Below, piece after piece: positions 36,737 to 45,891 of a stretch of DNA of 64,000 nt. The stretch lies in NCBI GenBank assembly GCA_015056865.1, contig SVFM01000001.1:62001-126000 (forward strand), given 5' to 3'. The position numbers and the translations under genes were made by a program. The DNA comes from Lachnospiraceae bacterium. GTDB lineage: Bacteria; Bacillota; Clostridia; Lachnospirales; Lachnospiraceae. How positions within the stretch are numbered: the first letter of the stretch is position 1; every line of letters begins with the position of its first letter. A model generated the notes under the pieces. The model did no database searches. It was not told the origin of the DNA and worked only from the letters and a program-made list of their open reading frames with translations.

Positions 36737-38695
36737 ATGGATTATAAAGAGGCATATGAAAAAGAACATTTGAAAAATGCGGATCTGGCAGGCCGGATCG
36801 CAGATCTGGAAGCAAAGAACGAGGAGCTGGAGTTTAAGCTTGGCCGCATTAAGAACAATCCCTTGTGGAAGGTCAGCAAGCCGGCGCGCAGCGCCGTTCA
36901 TTATGTGCTGCGGCAAAAGGAGCGCCTGGCAAACTGCGGCGGACCTAAGGGTGTGGTAGCCAAGCTGGGATACAAAAAGCGGGAAAAGCAGGCCATGAAG
37001 CAATTTGGCACGGACAGCTTTCCGGATGAGGAGCAAAGAAAGCTGGAGCGGGAAAGTGTCTTTCCCCGCATGGTCAAGATCAGTATTCTGGTCCCTTTAT
37101 GGAACAATCGCAGGGAGTTTCAGGTGGAGATGCTGGAATGCATCATGAATCAGACCTACCAGAACTGGGAGCTTTGTCTGGCGGACGGTTCCGATGCGGA
37201 GCATGCTTATATAGAAGAGATCTGCAGGGAGTATGCGGCCAAGGCCGATGGCCGTATCGTATATCGGAAGCTGGAAAAAAATCTGGGCATTGCAGGCAAT
37301 ACCAATGAGTGCCTGAAGCTGGCTACCGGGGAATATATCGGCCTGTTTGATCAGGACGACATTTTACATCCTTCCGCCTTGTATGAGTATGTGAAGGCCA
37401 TCAATGAAAAGGACGCGGATTATCTGTACTGCGACGAGACTACCTTTAAGGGCGGGGATATCAATAAGATGCTGACCATGCATTTTAAACCGGATTATGC
37501 GCCGGATAATCTGCGGGCCAACAATTATATCTGTCATTTCAGCGTGTTTGCCAGAACGCTGCTGGAGGGAACAGAGTTGTTTCGCTCTAAATTTGACGGC
37601 AGCCAGGATCACGACATGATCCTGCGGCTGACGGACAATGCAAAGAAGGTGGTGCATGTGCCCAGACTTTTGTATTATTGGAGAAGTCACTCAGGCAGTG
37701 TGGCCTCCGGCATTCAGGCCAAGCCCTACGCTATTGAGGGAGCCAGAGGTGCGGTGGCAGATCATCTGCGGCATCACAGTTTTGAGAATTTTAAGATTGA
37801 AAGCACCAAGGCCTTTGCCACCATCTTTCGGATCCGGTATCAGATCCTGGGCAATCCCAAGATATCCATCGTGATCCCCAACAAGGATCATGTGGAGGAT
37901 CTGCGAAGATGTGTAAGCTCCATCCTGGAGAAATCCACTTATGACAATTATGAGATTCTGGTGGTGGAAAACAACAGTCAAACTTCGGAAATCCTTGCCT
38001 GCTATCAGGAATTGCAGGAGAAGCATGGGGACAAAATAAAGATAGTGACCTATGAGGGAAGTTTTAACTACTCGGCCATCAACAACCTGGGCATCCGTCA
38101 TGCCACGGGAGAGTATATTGTACTTTTGAACAATGACACAGAGGTGATCACAGTCAATTGGCTGGAGGAATTGCTCATGTATGCCCAGAGACAGGATGTG
38201 GGTGCAGTGGGAGCCAAACTCTACTACGGTGACAAGACCATCCAGCACGCCGGGGTAGTGATCGGCCTGGGGGCTCACAGGACCGCGGGACATACCCATT
38301 ACAAGCAGCCAAGGCAGAATCTGGGCTACATGGGCAGGCTTTGTTATGCCCAGAATGTGACGGCAGTTACCGGTGCCTGTCTGATGGTAAAAAAATCCCT
38401 GTATGAGGCGGTTGGCGGCCTGGATGAGGAGTTTGCAGTTTCCTTAAATGATGTAGATCTGTGTCTGAAGCTGCGCCGGGCGGGATATCTGAATGTGTTT
38501 ACTCCTTTTGCAGAGCTGTATCACTACGAATCCATTTCCAGGGGACTGGATGATCAGGGCGAGAAGGCAGCCCGCTATGAAAAGGAGTCAGAACGCTTCC
38601 GGGAGAAATGGAAGGAGCAGCTGCAGCAGGGGGATCCCTACTACAACCCTAACTTTTCTTTGGACAGAAGTGATTTTTCTTTAAAAATAAACTAA
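36737..38695 (+). CDS. Dual-domain GT2 glycosyltransferase with N-terminal coiled coil
   Basis: 652 residues. A short coiled coil (about 10-35, LAGRIADLEAKNEELEFKL) ends in NNPLWKVSKPAR, a motif common in clostridial glycan transferases. GT2 domain 1 (about 113-340) has ISILVPLWNN and FDQDD; domain 2 (about 374-600) has ISIVIPNKDH, VVENNS and LNNDTEV. The pairing suggests a processive or two-linkage polymerase for the exported chain. It ends just upstream of palindrome copy C. Confidence 0.9.
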   Translation: MDYKEAYEKEHLKNADLAGRIADLEAKNEELEFKLGRIKNNPLWKVSKPARSAVHYVLRQKERLANCGGPKGVVAKLGYKKREKQAMKQFGTDSFPDEEQRKLERESVFPRMVKISILVPLWNNRREFQVEMLECIMNQTYQNWELCLADGSDAEHAYIEEICREYAAKADGRIVYRKLEKNLGIAGNTNECLKLATGEYIGLFDQDDILHPSALYEYVKAINEKDADYLYCDETTFKGGDINKMLTMHFKPDYAPDNLRANNYICHFSVFARTLLEGTELFRSKFDGSQDHDMILRLTDNAKKVVHVPRLLYYWRSHSGSVASGIQAKPYAIEGARGAVADHLRHHSFENFKIESTKAFATIFRIRYQILGNPKISIVIPNKDHVEDLRRCVSSILEKSTYDNYEILVVENNSQTSEILACYQELQEKHGDKIKIVTYEGSFNYSAINNLGIRHATGEYIVLLNNDTEVITVNWLEELLMYAQRQDVGAVGAKLYYGDKTIQHAGVVIGLGAHRTAGHTHYKQPRQNLGYMGRLCYAQNVTAVTGACLMVKKSLYEAVGGLDEEFAVSLNDVDLCLKLRRAGYLNVFTPFAELYHYESISRGLDDQGEKAARYEKESERFREKWKEQLQQGDPYYNPNFSLDRSDFSLKIN

Positions 38696-38708
38696 GGTTT
38701 GATATAAT
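38680..38708 (+). promoter_or_regulatory. Weak candidate promoter upstream of palindrome copy C
   Basis: TTTAAA (38680-38685), a 17-base spacer and a perfect TATAAT (38703-38708) overlap the end of the dual GT2 gene. A start site about 7 bases further on would lie at the outer edge of palindrome C, making the whole element the 5' leader of the phosphoglucomutase mRNA. The -35 is poor. Confidence 0.35.
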
Positions 38709-38718
38709 AAACGTACAG

Positions 38719-38950
38719 TAAAGTGTCATAGTACCAAGGGAAGACTTTTATTTCCCCGCCGGCAGCCCACAGGTCTCCAGGAAGGACCCTTGAAAAACGC
38801 CGGTGCTTAACGAGCTCAGGTACAGCGCATAGTGCTGTGCCGCGAGTTTAGCATCCGCTGCGTTTTTCACGGAGCGAGAGCGCGTCCGAATGAGACCTGT
38901 GGGCTGCCGATGGGGAGATAAAAATCTTCCCTTGGTGCCATGATACTTTA
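38719..38950 (+). repeat. Nested palindromic element, copy C (subtype II core)
   Basis: Arms 38719-38777 and 38892-38950 match at 52 of 59 positions, and all seven differences are transitions; four of them would still pair as G-U in RNA. The core is subtype II: CCCTTGAAAAACG at the start, an inner GGTACAGC/GCTGTGCC hairpin, then CGTTTTTCACGG and a GC-GAGA-GC tetraloop hairpin. The inner part differs in sequence from copies A, B and D but folds to the same design. The arms fill nearly all the space between the dual GT2 gene and pgcA. Confidence 0.88.
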
Positions 38951-38980
38951 TAGTACTAATTATTCAAGGAGATGGTGTGA

Positions 38981-40702
38981 ATGAGTTATAAGGAGCAATT
39001 TGATTTTTGGCTGGAAAGTGATTATTTTGATCAGGATACAAAAGAGGAGCTTTTAGCGATCCGTGACAATGAAAAGGAAATCGAGGATCGTTTTTACAAG
39101 GATCTGGAGTTTGGCACAGGAGGCCTTAGAGGCATTATCGGTGCGGGAACCAACCGGATGAATTTTTACACAGTAAGAAAGGCTACCCAGGGGCTGGCCA
39201 ATTATATTTTAAAACAGGGCGGCGGGGAAAAAGGGGTTGCCATTGCCTACGATTCCAGACGCATGTCTCCCGAGTTTGCTGATACGGCGGCTTTGTGTCT
39301 GGCGGCCAATGGGATCAAGGCCTATGTGTTTGATGCCCTGCGTCCCACTCCGGAATTGTCCTTTGCCCTGCGCAGGCTGGGATGCATTTCCGGTATTGTG
39401 GTAACGGCAAGCCACAATCCTCCGGAATACAACGGGTATAAGGTGTATTGGGAGGATGGTGCCCAGGTGACTGCTCCCAAGGATAAAGAGATCATTGAGG
39501 AAGTAAATGCTATTACGGATTATAATCTGGTAAAGACCATGGATAAGGAGACTGCTGTCAGTCACGGGCTCTATCAGGTGATCGGTCAGGACATCGACGA
39601 TGCCTATATGGCAGAGCTGAAAAAGCAGATCATTCATCCGGAGGTGATTGCCCGGGTGGCAGGGGAGATGAAGATCGTGTACACCCCTTTGTGTGGCACC
39701 GGTAATGTGCCTGTAAGGCGGGTGCTTTCAGAACTTGGCTTTACCAATGTCTATGTGGTGCCTGAGCAGGAGAATCCGGATCCCGAGTTTACTACCCTGG
39801 ATTATCCCAACCCGGAGGATCCCAAGGCCTTTACTTATGCTTTGAGATTGGCAAAGGAGAAGGATGCGGATATCGTGCTTGCCACGGATCCGGATGCAGA
39901 CCGTCTGGGCGTATATGCTAAGGACACAAAGACCGGACAGTATGTTCCTTTTACCGGCAATATGTCCGGTATGCTGCTGGCAGAATATATTTTGAGAGAA
40001 AAGACTGCAACAGGTACCATGCCGGAGGATCCGGCGCTGGTAACCACCATTGTAACCACCAACATGACCCAGCCTATCACCCGGGCTTACGGGGTAAAGC
40101 TGATCGAGGTACTCACCGGCTTTAAGTTTATCGGTGAGCAGATCAAGCTGTTTGAGCAGACCGGCTGTAACAACTACGTGTTTGGCCTGGAGGAGAGTTA
40201 TGGATGTCTGGTGGGTACCCATGCCAGGGATAAAGATGCCATTGCGGCAGTGATGTGTCTGTGCGAGGTGGCAGCATATTGCAAGGATCAGGGAAAGACC
40301 CTGTGGGATATGATGCTGGAAATGTACGAGAAGTATGGTTACTACAAAGAGGGACAGTACACCATTACCTTAAAGGGCGTAGACGGCTCCAGACAGATTG
40401 CACAGATCATGAACAAGCTGCGGGAAAATCCCCCCAAGGCCTTCGGAGATCTGCAGGTGCTTCGGTTCCGGGATTATCAGACCGGCAAGGTGCTTGATAT
40501 GACGACCGGGAAAGAAGGAACCACGGGGCTGCCGAAATCCAATGTGCTTTATTTCGAACTGCCGGATGACTTTTGGTGTTGTGTTCGTCCCTCCGGCACA
40601 GAGCCTAAGATCAAGTTCTACATTGGAGTAAAGGGCAGCGGCCTTGAAGATGCACAGGAAAAAATGGAGAAGCTCACAGAAGATATTAAAGCCAATGTAT
40701 AG
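38981..40702 (+). CDS. pgcA: Phosphoglucomutase (PgcA-type alpha-D-phosphohexomutase)
   Basis: 573 residues, the expected length. The phosphoserine loop is VVTASHNPPEYNGYKVYW with Ser144; the metal loop DPDADRLG is near residue 305; the sugar-binding GLEESYGCL near 405 and the C-terminal phosphate-binding RPSGTEPKIKFY complete the four-domain enzyme. It interconverts glucose 6-phosphate and glucose 1-phosphate, feeding RfbA and UDP-glucose synthesis. AAGGAG lies about 10 bases before the ATG, after palindrome copy C. The next GT2 gene starts only 3 bases after its stop. Confidence 0.95.
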   Translation: MSYKEQFDFWLESDYFDQDTKEELLAIRDNEKEIEDRFYKDLEFGTGGLRGIIGAGTNRMNFYTVRKATQGLANYILKQGGGEKGVAIAYDSRRMSPEFADTAALCLAANGIKAYVFDALRPTPELSFALRRLGCISGIVVTASHNPPEYNGYKVYWEDGAQVTAPKDKEIIEEVNAITDYNLVKTMDKETAVSHGLYQVIGQDIDDAYMAELKKQIIHPEVIARVAGEMKIVYTPLCGTGNVPVRRVLSELGFTNVYVVPEQENPDPEFTTLDYPNPEDPKAFTYALRLAKEKDADIVLATDPDADRLGVYAKDTKTGQYVPFTGNMSGMLLAEYILREKTATGTMPEDPALVTTIVTTNMTQPITRAYGVKLIEVLTGFKFIGEQIKLFEQTGCNNYVFGLEESYGCLVGTHARDKDAIAAVMCLCEVAAYCKDQGKTLWDMMLEMYEKYGYYKEGQYTITLKGVDGSRQIAQIMNKLRENPPKAFGDLQVLRFRDYQTGKVLDMTTGKEGTTGLPKSNVLYFELPDDFWCCVRPSGTEPKIKFYIGVKGSGLEDAQEKMEKLTEDIKANV

Positions 40703-40705
40703 CCT

Positions 40706-42070
40706 ATGAGTAAAATCAGTATTGCAAATCTGAAAAAGACAATTTATTATCTGAAAAGAAACGGGCTGCGGGATACCTATCTTGCAGCCCTGGAACGTTT
40801 CCGGGAAAAAGGCAGTGGAGTGTGTGCCACATATAAGGAGCTGACAGAGGAAGAAAAGCAAAGGCAGCGCCTTACAGCATGGCAAAGAAGACCGCTTTTC
40901 AGTATTTTGGTTCCCACCTACAAGACCCCTTCTGTTTATCTGCGGGCCATGATCGATTCGGTGCTGGACCAGACCTATGAGAACCTGGAACTGATCCTGG
41001 CCGATGCCAGCGGTGATGACAGTGTGAAAGGCGTTGTGGATACCTATGAAGATGAGCGTATCGTTTACATTGCCCTGGAACAAAACGGCGGCATTTCAGA
41101 GAACACCAATGCAGCCTTGGAACGTGCCCGGGGAGAGTATGTAGGGCTGTTGGATCATGATGACCTGTTGACCTCGGATGCCCTGTATGAGATGGCCAGG
41201 CAGATTGAAACAGCCCATCAGGCAGGGATCAGCGCCGGTCTTTTGTACTCAGATGAGGACAAGTGTGACGAGACCGGGACCAAGTTTTATGAGGGTCACA
41301 GTAAGATGGATTTCAACTTGGACTTGTTACTGTCCAATAATTACATCTGCCATTTTTTGGTGTTGCACCGGGAACTGGCTCAAAGCGTGAGCCTGCGAAA
41401 GGACTTTGACGGAGCCCAGGACTTTGATCTGGTGCTGCGGTGCGCGGCAAGACTGATGCAGGAAAGAGAGCGGATTTTTCATATCCCTAAGACATTGTAC
41501 CACTGGAGATGTCATCAGGCTTCCACGGCGGCCAATCCAAAGAGCAAATTGTATGCCTATGAAGCCGGGGGCAGGGCGGTAACCTCATTTCTGGATACCA
41601 TGGACTGGAAGGCGACAGTGGTTCCGTTGAAACATCTGGGATTTTACCGGGTGGATTATTCGGAAACCCTGTTTGAGGATAGAAAGGACTTGGGGGCAGT
41701 AGGAGGTCCCCTCTGGAATCATAAGAATGAAATGACAGGCGGCATCTATGATGAGGCGGGCAAATGTCCTTATCAGGGGCTGCGAAAGGGCTTTAGCGGC
41801 TATATGCACAGGGCGGCACTGCAGCAGGAGGCCTATGCCGTAGATGTGAGAAATGTGGTGCTGCGGCCCCAACTGTGGGAGGTCTTTGAGCAGGTAACGG
41901 GGATTCCTTATCTGCAGCGCAGGCAGCATCTGGCCGGAGTGCAAGTGACAGAGGAAGTCTGCAGAAACCAAAGCTTGAGTCTGGCAAAAGAAATACATGA
42001 GAAAGGGTACAGGATCCTATGGGATCCGGAGTTTGAGGATGAAGGTAACGGTTGTTATTCCAAATTATAA
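40706..42070 (+). CDS. GT2 glycosyltransferase
   Basis: 454 residues. After about 65 residues of charged leader the GT2 domain has FSILVPTYKTP, LADASGDDSV and the LDHDDLL metal site near residue 150, then YSDEDKCDETG and FHIPKTLYHWRCHQASTA, typical of WcaA-like glycan transferases. The start lies 3 bases after pgcA without a separate ribosome binding site. It overlaps the start of the next GT2 gene by 32 bases, so the two are probably translationally coupled and act in the same chain. Confidence 0.9.
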   Translation: MSKISIANLKKTIYYLKRNGLRDTYLAALERFREKGSGVCATYKELTEEEKQRQRLTAWQRRPLFSILVPTYKTPSVYLRAMIDSVLDQTYENLELILADASGDDSVKGVVDTYEDERIVYIALEQNGGISENTNAALERARGEYVGLLDHDDLLTSDALYEMARQIETAHQAGISAGLLYSDEDKCDETGTKFYEGHSKMDFNLDLLLSNNYICHFLVLHRELAQSVSLRKDFDGAQDFDLVLRCAARLMQERERIFHIPKTLYHWRCHQASTAANPKSKLYAYEAGGRAVTSFLDTMDWKATVVPLKHLGFYRVDYSETLFEDRKDLGAVGGPLWNHKNEMTGGIYDEAGKCPYQGLRKGFSGYMHRAALQQEAYAVDVRNVVLRPQLWEVFEQVTGIPYLQRRQHLAGVQVTEEVCRNQSLSLAKEIHEKGYRILWDPEFEDEGNGCYSKL

Positions 42071-43013
42071 TGGGATGAAATATTTGGAAAACTGTATAGA
42101 GGCCCTGATGACTCAGACGGGGCCGGAATTACAGATCATTGTGGTAGACAATGGATCCAGCGACAGCAGTGTGAATTTTTTGAAAAGGCGATACCCCCAA
42201 GTGTGGATCAAGGAACAGTCCATAAACACCGGCTTTTGTCATGCCGTTAATGTGGGTATCAGGAACTGCCATACAAAATATGTGATTCTGCTAAACAACG
42301 ATACCCAGGTACTGCCCGGATTTATACAGGCTCTTGTGGACGTTATGGAAAAGCCGGGCAATGAGAAGGTGTTTTCCGCAAGCGCCCAAATGCTGGATAT
42401 GAATAACCCGGAGCTGATCGATGATGCGGGGGATCTGGTGTGCGCCTTGGGCTGGGCCTTTGCAAGAGGAAAAGGCAAGCCGGCCGAGAAGTATGATAAG
42501 CCTAAGGAAGTGTTTGCGGCCTGCGCAGGTGCAGCCATCTATCGCAGAAATGTGTTTGAATGTATTGGTTTTTTTGATGAATCTCACTTTGCCTATCTGG
42601 AGGATATCGATATTGCATATCGGGCCAAGATCCAAGGATATCGCAATGTGTACGAACCTGCCGCCAAAGTGCTGCATGCAGGAAGTGCATCCAGTGGATC
42701 CAGATACAATCCTTTTAAGACCAAACTGACTACAGCAAATAATATCTACACGTTTTGGAAAAATATGCCTATTATACAGTGGTTGTTCAACCTGCCCCTT
42801 CTTTTGCTGGGGTATTTGATCAAGGCCCTGTTCTTTTACCGAAAAGGTCTCTGGGAGCCATATGTTAAGGGGAGCCGGGCAGGTGTGTCCAGGTGTCGTT
42901 CCAAGTTAGGCAAAAAGCACAAAGTGAAGTTTCGATGGAGGTATATAGGAAATTATCTGCGGATCCAGCTTATCTTGTGGAAGAATCTTTTCTTGCTTTT
43001 CAGGGAAAAATGA
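42039..43013 (+). CDS. GT2 glycosyltransferase (rhamnosyltransferase-like)
   Basis: 324 residues from ATG 42039, with GGAG at 42028-42031; an in-frame ATG at 41997 would give a deeper overlap and non-conserved extra residues. Motifs: VTVVIPNYNGMKYLENCI at the start, VVDNGSSDSS, LLNNDTQV near residue 85 and FFDESHFAYLEDIDIAYRA, the WbbL-type C-terminal half. A hydrophobic pair near 245-268 may hold it to the membrane. Rhamnosyltransferase is a family-level guess; the needed dTDP-rhamnose reductase is not in the window. Confidence 0.9.
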   Translation: MKVTVVIPNYNGMKYLENCIEALMTQTGPELQIIVVDNGSSDSSVNFLKRRYPQVWIKEQSINTGFCHAVNVGIRNCHTKYVILLNNDTQVLPGFIQALVDVMEKPGNEKVFSASAQMLDMNNPELIDDAGDLVCALGWAFARGKGKPAEKYDKPKEVFAACAGAAIYRRNVFECIGFFDESHFAYLEDIDIAYRAKIQGYRNVYEPAAKVLHAGSASSGSRYNPFKTKLTTANNIYTFWKNMPIIQWLFNLPLLLLGYLIKALFFYRKGLWEPYVKGSRAGVSRCRSKLGKKHKVKFRWRYIGNYLRIQLILWKNLFLLFREK

Positions 43014-43058
43014 TAATTGCTTTTAAAAGCCCAGATTTTGCCACAGGGTAAAATTCAG

Positions 43059-43087
43059 TTGTATTTTTTTGTATCTTATTGTAAAAT
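43059..43087 (+). promoter_or_regulatory. Candidate promoter for the initiating sugar phosphotransferase
   Basis: TTGTAT (43059-43064), a 17-base spacer and TAAAAT (43082-43087) in an AT-rich stretch between two genes. It lies about 30 bases before the ATG at 43119. Resemblance only. Confidence 0.4.
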
Positions 43088-43118
43088 ACTGGGTAGATGT
43101 GTAAACTGGGTGGCGTGT

Positions 43119-44531
43119 ATGATAAAGGATAATCAGAAAATTTTCAACAGGCTGCAGTTATTGTTGGATGCCGTTATCGTGGCGGCTTCCTATATGCTTG
43201 CCTGGTATATAAAATTTCATATCATAGACCGGATCAGAGGCGCCGAGGGAGTCGGTGCTCTCTCTATGAGGGAATATTTTGGTGTACTGGTATTTATTGT
43301 GCCTGTGTATATGGTGCTTTATTACTACTGCAATGTGTATACGCCGAAAAGGACTGTCAGACGTCGGTATGAGATCCTGGATATTCTCAAGGCCAATACC
43401 ATAGGCCTGTTGATTTTTATCGTGGCTCTGTATGTGCTCAAGCAGATGCACATATCCAGAGAGATGATCTTTATTTTTTATGTACTGAATGTCTGCTTTA
43501 CCTCTTTGTTTAAGATCGTGGTACGAAGACTGTTAAAAACATTCCGCAAAAAGGGATACAACCTGAAGCATATTTTGCTGGTAGGCTATTCCAGGGCGGC
43601 GGAGGAGTATATTGACAGGATCCTGGGAAACCCGGAGTGGGGTTATGTGGCCTGCGGCATCTTGGATGACAGTGTGCCTGCCGGAACATTGTACCGGGGG
43701 ATCAAGGTGCTGGGCAGAGTGGACAACCTGCATGTGATCCTGCCGGAGAACAAGTTGGACGAGATATCCATCACCCTGTCCCTGAAGGATTATGATCGTT
43801 TGGAAGAGATTGTGGATATCTGTGAAAAATCCGGTGTACACACCAAATTTATTCCGGACTATATGAGTCTGATACCCAGTAAGCCTTATACGGAAGATTT
43901 GATGGGGCTTCCGGCTATCAATATCCGTCACGTGCCCTTGACCAATACCGGGAATATGATCATCAAAAGACTTGTGGATATTCTGGGTTCTTTGTTTGGG
44001 TTGATCTTTCTTTCTCCCGTTATGTTGATCTGTGCTTTTTTGGTGAAATTTACCAGCAAAGGCCCGGTAATCTTTAAGCAGGAGCGGGTGGGACTGCACA
44101 ACAAAAATTTTTATATGTATAAGTTCCGCAGCATGAGACAGCAGCAGGACTGCGAGGAAAAGAAGGGCTGGACCGTAAAGAATGATCCCCGTGTGACCAA
44201 GGTGGGAAAGGTATTGCGCAAAACAAGTCTTGACGAATTACCTCAATTGATTAATATATTAAAGGGGGACATGAGTCTGGTAGGTCCCAGACCGGAGCGT
44301 CCTCAGTTTGTAGCAAAGTTTAAGGAAGAGATTCCCAGATATATGGTGAAACATCAGGTCAGGCCGGGTCTTACCGGATGGGCCCAGATCAATGGATATC
44401 GAGGAGACAGTTCTATTAAGCGTAGAGTGGAATATGATCTGTATTACATCGAGAACTGGTCCTTATGGATGGATATAAAAATAATTTTCCTGACTTTCTT
44501 TACAGGATTTATTAATAAAAATGCATATTAA
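43119..44531 (+). CDS. Undecaprenyl-phosphate sugar phosphotransferase (WcaJ/CpsE/WbaP-like)
   Basis: 470 residues from ATG 43119; the frame is open upstream to 43017 but those codons look like leader and lack a ribosome binding site. Four to five N-terminal membrane segments, a Rossmann-like central domain (ILLVGYSRAAEEYIDRIL near residue 155) and the C-terminal bacterial sugar transferase with 'KRLVDILGSLFGLIFLSPVML', VIFKQERVG, YKFRSM, LRKTSLDELPQL and VGPRPE. It transfers a sugar 1-phosphate, often glucose, to undecaprenyl phosphate, the first step of polymer synthesis. This is the only initiating enzyme seen in the window. Confidence 0.94.
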   Translation: MIKDNQKIFNRLQLLLDAVIVAASYMLAWYIKFHIIDRIRGAEGVGALSMREYFGVLVFIVPVYMVLYYYCNVYTPKRTVRRRYEILDILKANTIGLLIFIVALYVLKQMHISREMIFIFYVLNVCFTSLFKIVVRRLLKTFRKKGYNLKHILLVGYSRAAEEYIDRILGNPEWGYVACGILDDSVPAGTLYRGIKVLGRVDNLHVILPENKLDEISITLSLKDYDRLEEIVDICEKSGVHTKFIPDYMSLIPSKPYTEDLMGLPAINIRHVPLTNTGNMIIKRLVDILGSLFGLIFLSPVMLICAFLVKFTSKGPVIFKQERVGLHNKNFYMYKFRSMRQQQDCEEKKGWTVKNDPRVTKVGKVLRKTSLDELPQLINILKGDMSLVGPRPERPQFVAKFKEEIPRYMVKHQVRPGLTGWAQINGYRGDSSIKRRVEYDLYYIENWSLWMDIKIIFLTFFTGFINKNAY

Positions 44532-44570
44532 AACATATGTGGGAGAACATAAACGTAAGGAGAAAAAATC

Positions 44571-45758
44571 ATGTCAACAGATGCAAATCGTGGCAAAAGA
44601 ACACAGACTAAAAGCAGGACAAACAAAAAGAAAAAGAGCAAAAAGGGTCGTATCATACTGTTTGCTGTAGAACTCTTGATCATTGTGGGTATGCTGATCG
44701 TACTCTGGAAGCTCAGAGACTTTGGTAACCAAAGTATTTCCCGCGTGGAGTTTAAACCCGGTGAGATTGTGGTAAACCAGCAGGTACAGGAGAATGTGCA
44801 GCTAAAGGGTTATCGCAATATTGCCCTGTTTGGTGTGGATTCCAGAAACGGAAGTTTGGGAAGAAGAGATGAAAATGGTAAAAAAACAGAATCTGCCACC
44901 CTTAGCGACTCCATTATCATAGCATCCATCAATATGGATACAGGGGATGTAAAGCTGGTTTCTGTATACCGTGACACCTACTTAAACCTGATGAGTTATA
45001 AGAATGATGAGTCCTATAAGAATCTCACTGACGGTAAGTACAGCAAATGTAATTCCGCTTATTCTGCAGGTGGCCCTGCACAAGCAATCAACATGCTGAA
45101 TACCAATCTGGACCTTAACATTGAAGATTTTGTGACCGTGGGATTTGAAGGCCTGAAGAATGCCATTGATGAGCTGGGTGGCGTGTGGATCGAAGTAGAC
45201 AGCGCAGAGATCAAGCATATTAACAATTATCAGATGACCATGGCTAAGGATTTGGATTGTGATTATAAATCCGTCACCAAGACCGGCTATCAGAAGCTGG
45301 ATGGTCTGCAGGCAGTGGCTTACTGCCGTATCCGTTATACAGGCGGAAGTGACTATAAACGTGCAGAGAGACAACGGGAGGTCATTCAGGCTATCGTGGA
45401 GGAAGCCAGACAGGCAAATGTGGAGACCCTGATAAAGATTGCCAATAAGATCACAGAGTCGGATGTGGTATATACTTCCCTTGACTTGGAGGATATTACA
45501 AGCCTGATCAAGGATATTGCAAAATATAAGATCGTAGAGGAGGGTGGTTTCCCTCTGGAGACTTACAGAGGTACTGCAGACATGGGTGATTCCGGAAACT
45601 GCGTTTTGACCTTGGATTTGGAGAAAAACGTACAGTGGCTGCATGGGTTCTTGTTTGAGGATGAGGATTACAAGGTTTCGGAGAATGTCTCTGACATTTC
45701 CGATCAGATTCGTCAAAAGATATCTAAATATGAGCCTAATATGAAGTATCCTGAATAA
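44571..45758 (+). CDS. LytR-CpsA-Psr (LCP) family wall-polymer ligase
   Basis: 395 residues. A basic N-terminus and one membrane segment (about 27-46) put the LCP domain outside the cell. The domain contains NIALFGVDSRN, LSDSIIIASINMDTGDVKLVSVYRDT, the FVTVGFEGLKNAIDELGGV stretch and YCRIRYTGGSDYKRAERQREVI, all typical. LCP enzymes move polymers from undecaprenyl pyrophosphate to peptidoglycan, so it likely finishes what the phosphotransferase, GT2s and Wzm/Wzt begin. AAGGAG lies well before the ATG. A structured region and a terminator follow. Confidence 0.95.
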   Translation: MSTDANRGKRTQTKSRTNKKKKSKKGRIILFAVELLIIVGMLIVLWKLRDFGNQSISRVEFKPGEIVVNQQVQENVQLKGYRNIALFGVDSRNGSLGRRDENGKKTESATLSDSIIIASINMDTGDVKLVSVYRDTYLNLMSYKNDESYKNLTDGKYSKCNSAYSAGGPAQAINMLNTNLDLNIEDFVTVGFEGLKNAIDELGGVWIEVDSAEIKHINNYQMTMAKDLDCDYKSVTKTGYQKLDGLQAVAYCRIRYTGGSDYKRAERQREVIQAIVEEARQANVETLIKIANKITESDVVYTSLDLEDITSLIKDIAKYKIVEEGGFPLETYRGTADMGDSGNCVLTLDLEKNVQWLHGFLFEDEDYKVSENVSDISDQIRQKISKYEPNMKYPE

Positions 45759-45835
45759 TAAGCGCTACAAAGTGATTTCTGCCGCCGTGCCGGGTATGCC
45801 ATACCAGGTACAGGCGGCAAACGCGCTTAGCGCAG

Positions 45836-45863
45836 AGAATTTCGCAAAGCGAAATTCTTTTTT
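45836..45863 (+). terminator. Rho-independent terminator after the LCP gene
   Basis: AGAATTTCGC (45836-45845), loop AAA, GCGAAATTCT (45849-45858), then a run of T. Upstream (45781-45818) a second, imperfect hairpin begins with GCCGCC and ends with GGCGGC. This marks the end of the main export operon; the next GT2 gene starts 29 bases later. Confidence 0.85.
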
Positions 45864-45891
45864 ATAGTAGAAATAAATGGAGAAAAGCAGC

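Noticed and set aside
45781-45818. A sixth copy of the palindrome element after the LCP gene
   Set aside because: The hairpin there has none of the CTTGAAAAACG or tetraloop core sequences; it is an unrelated imperfect stem before a normal terminator.
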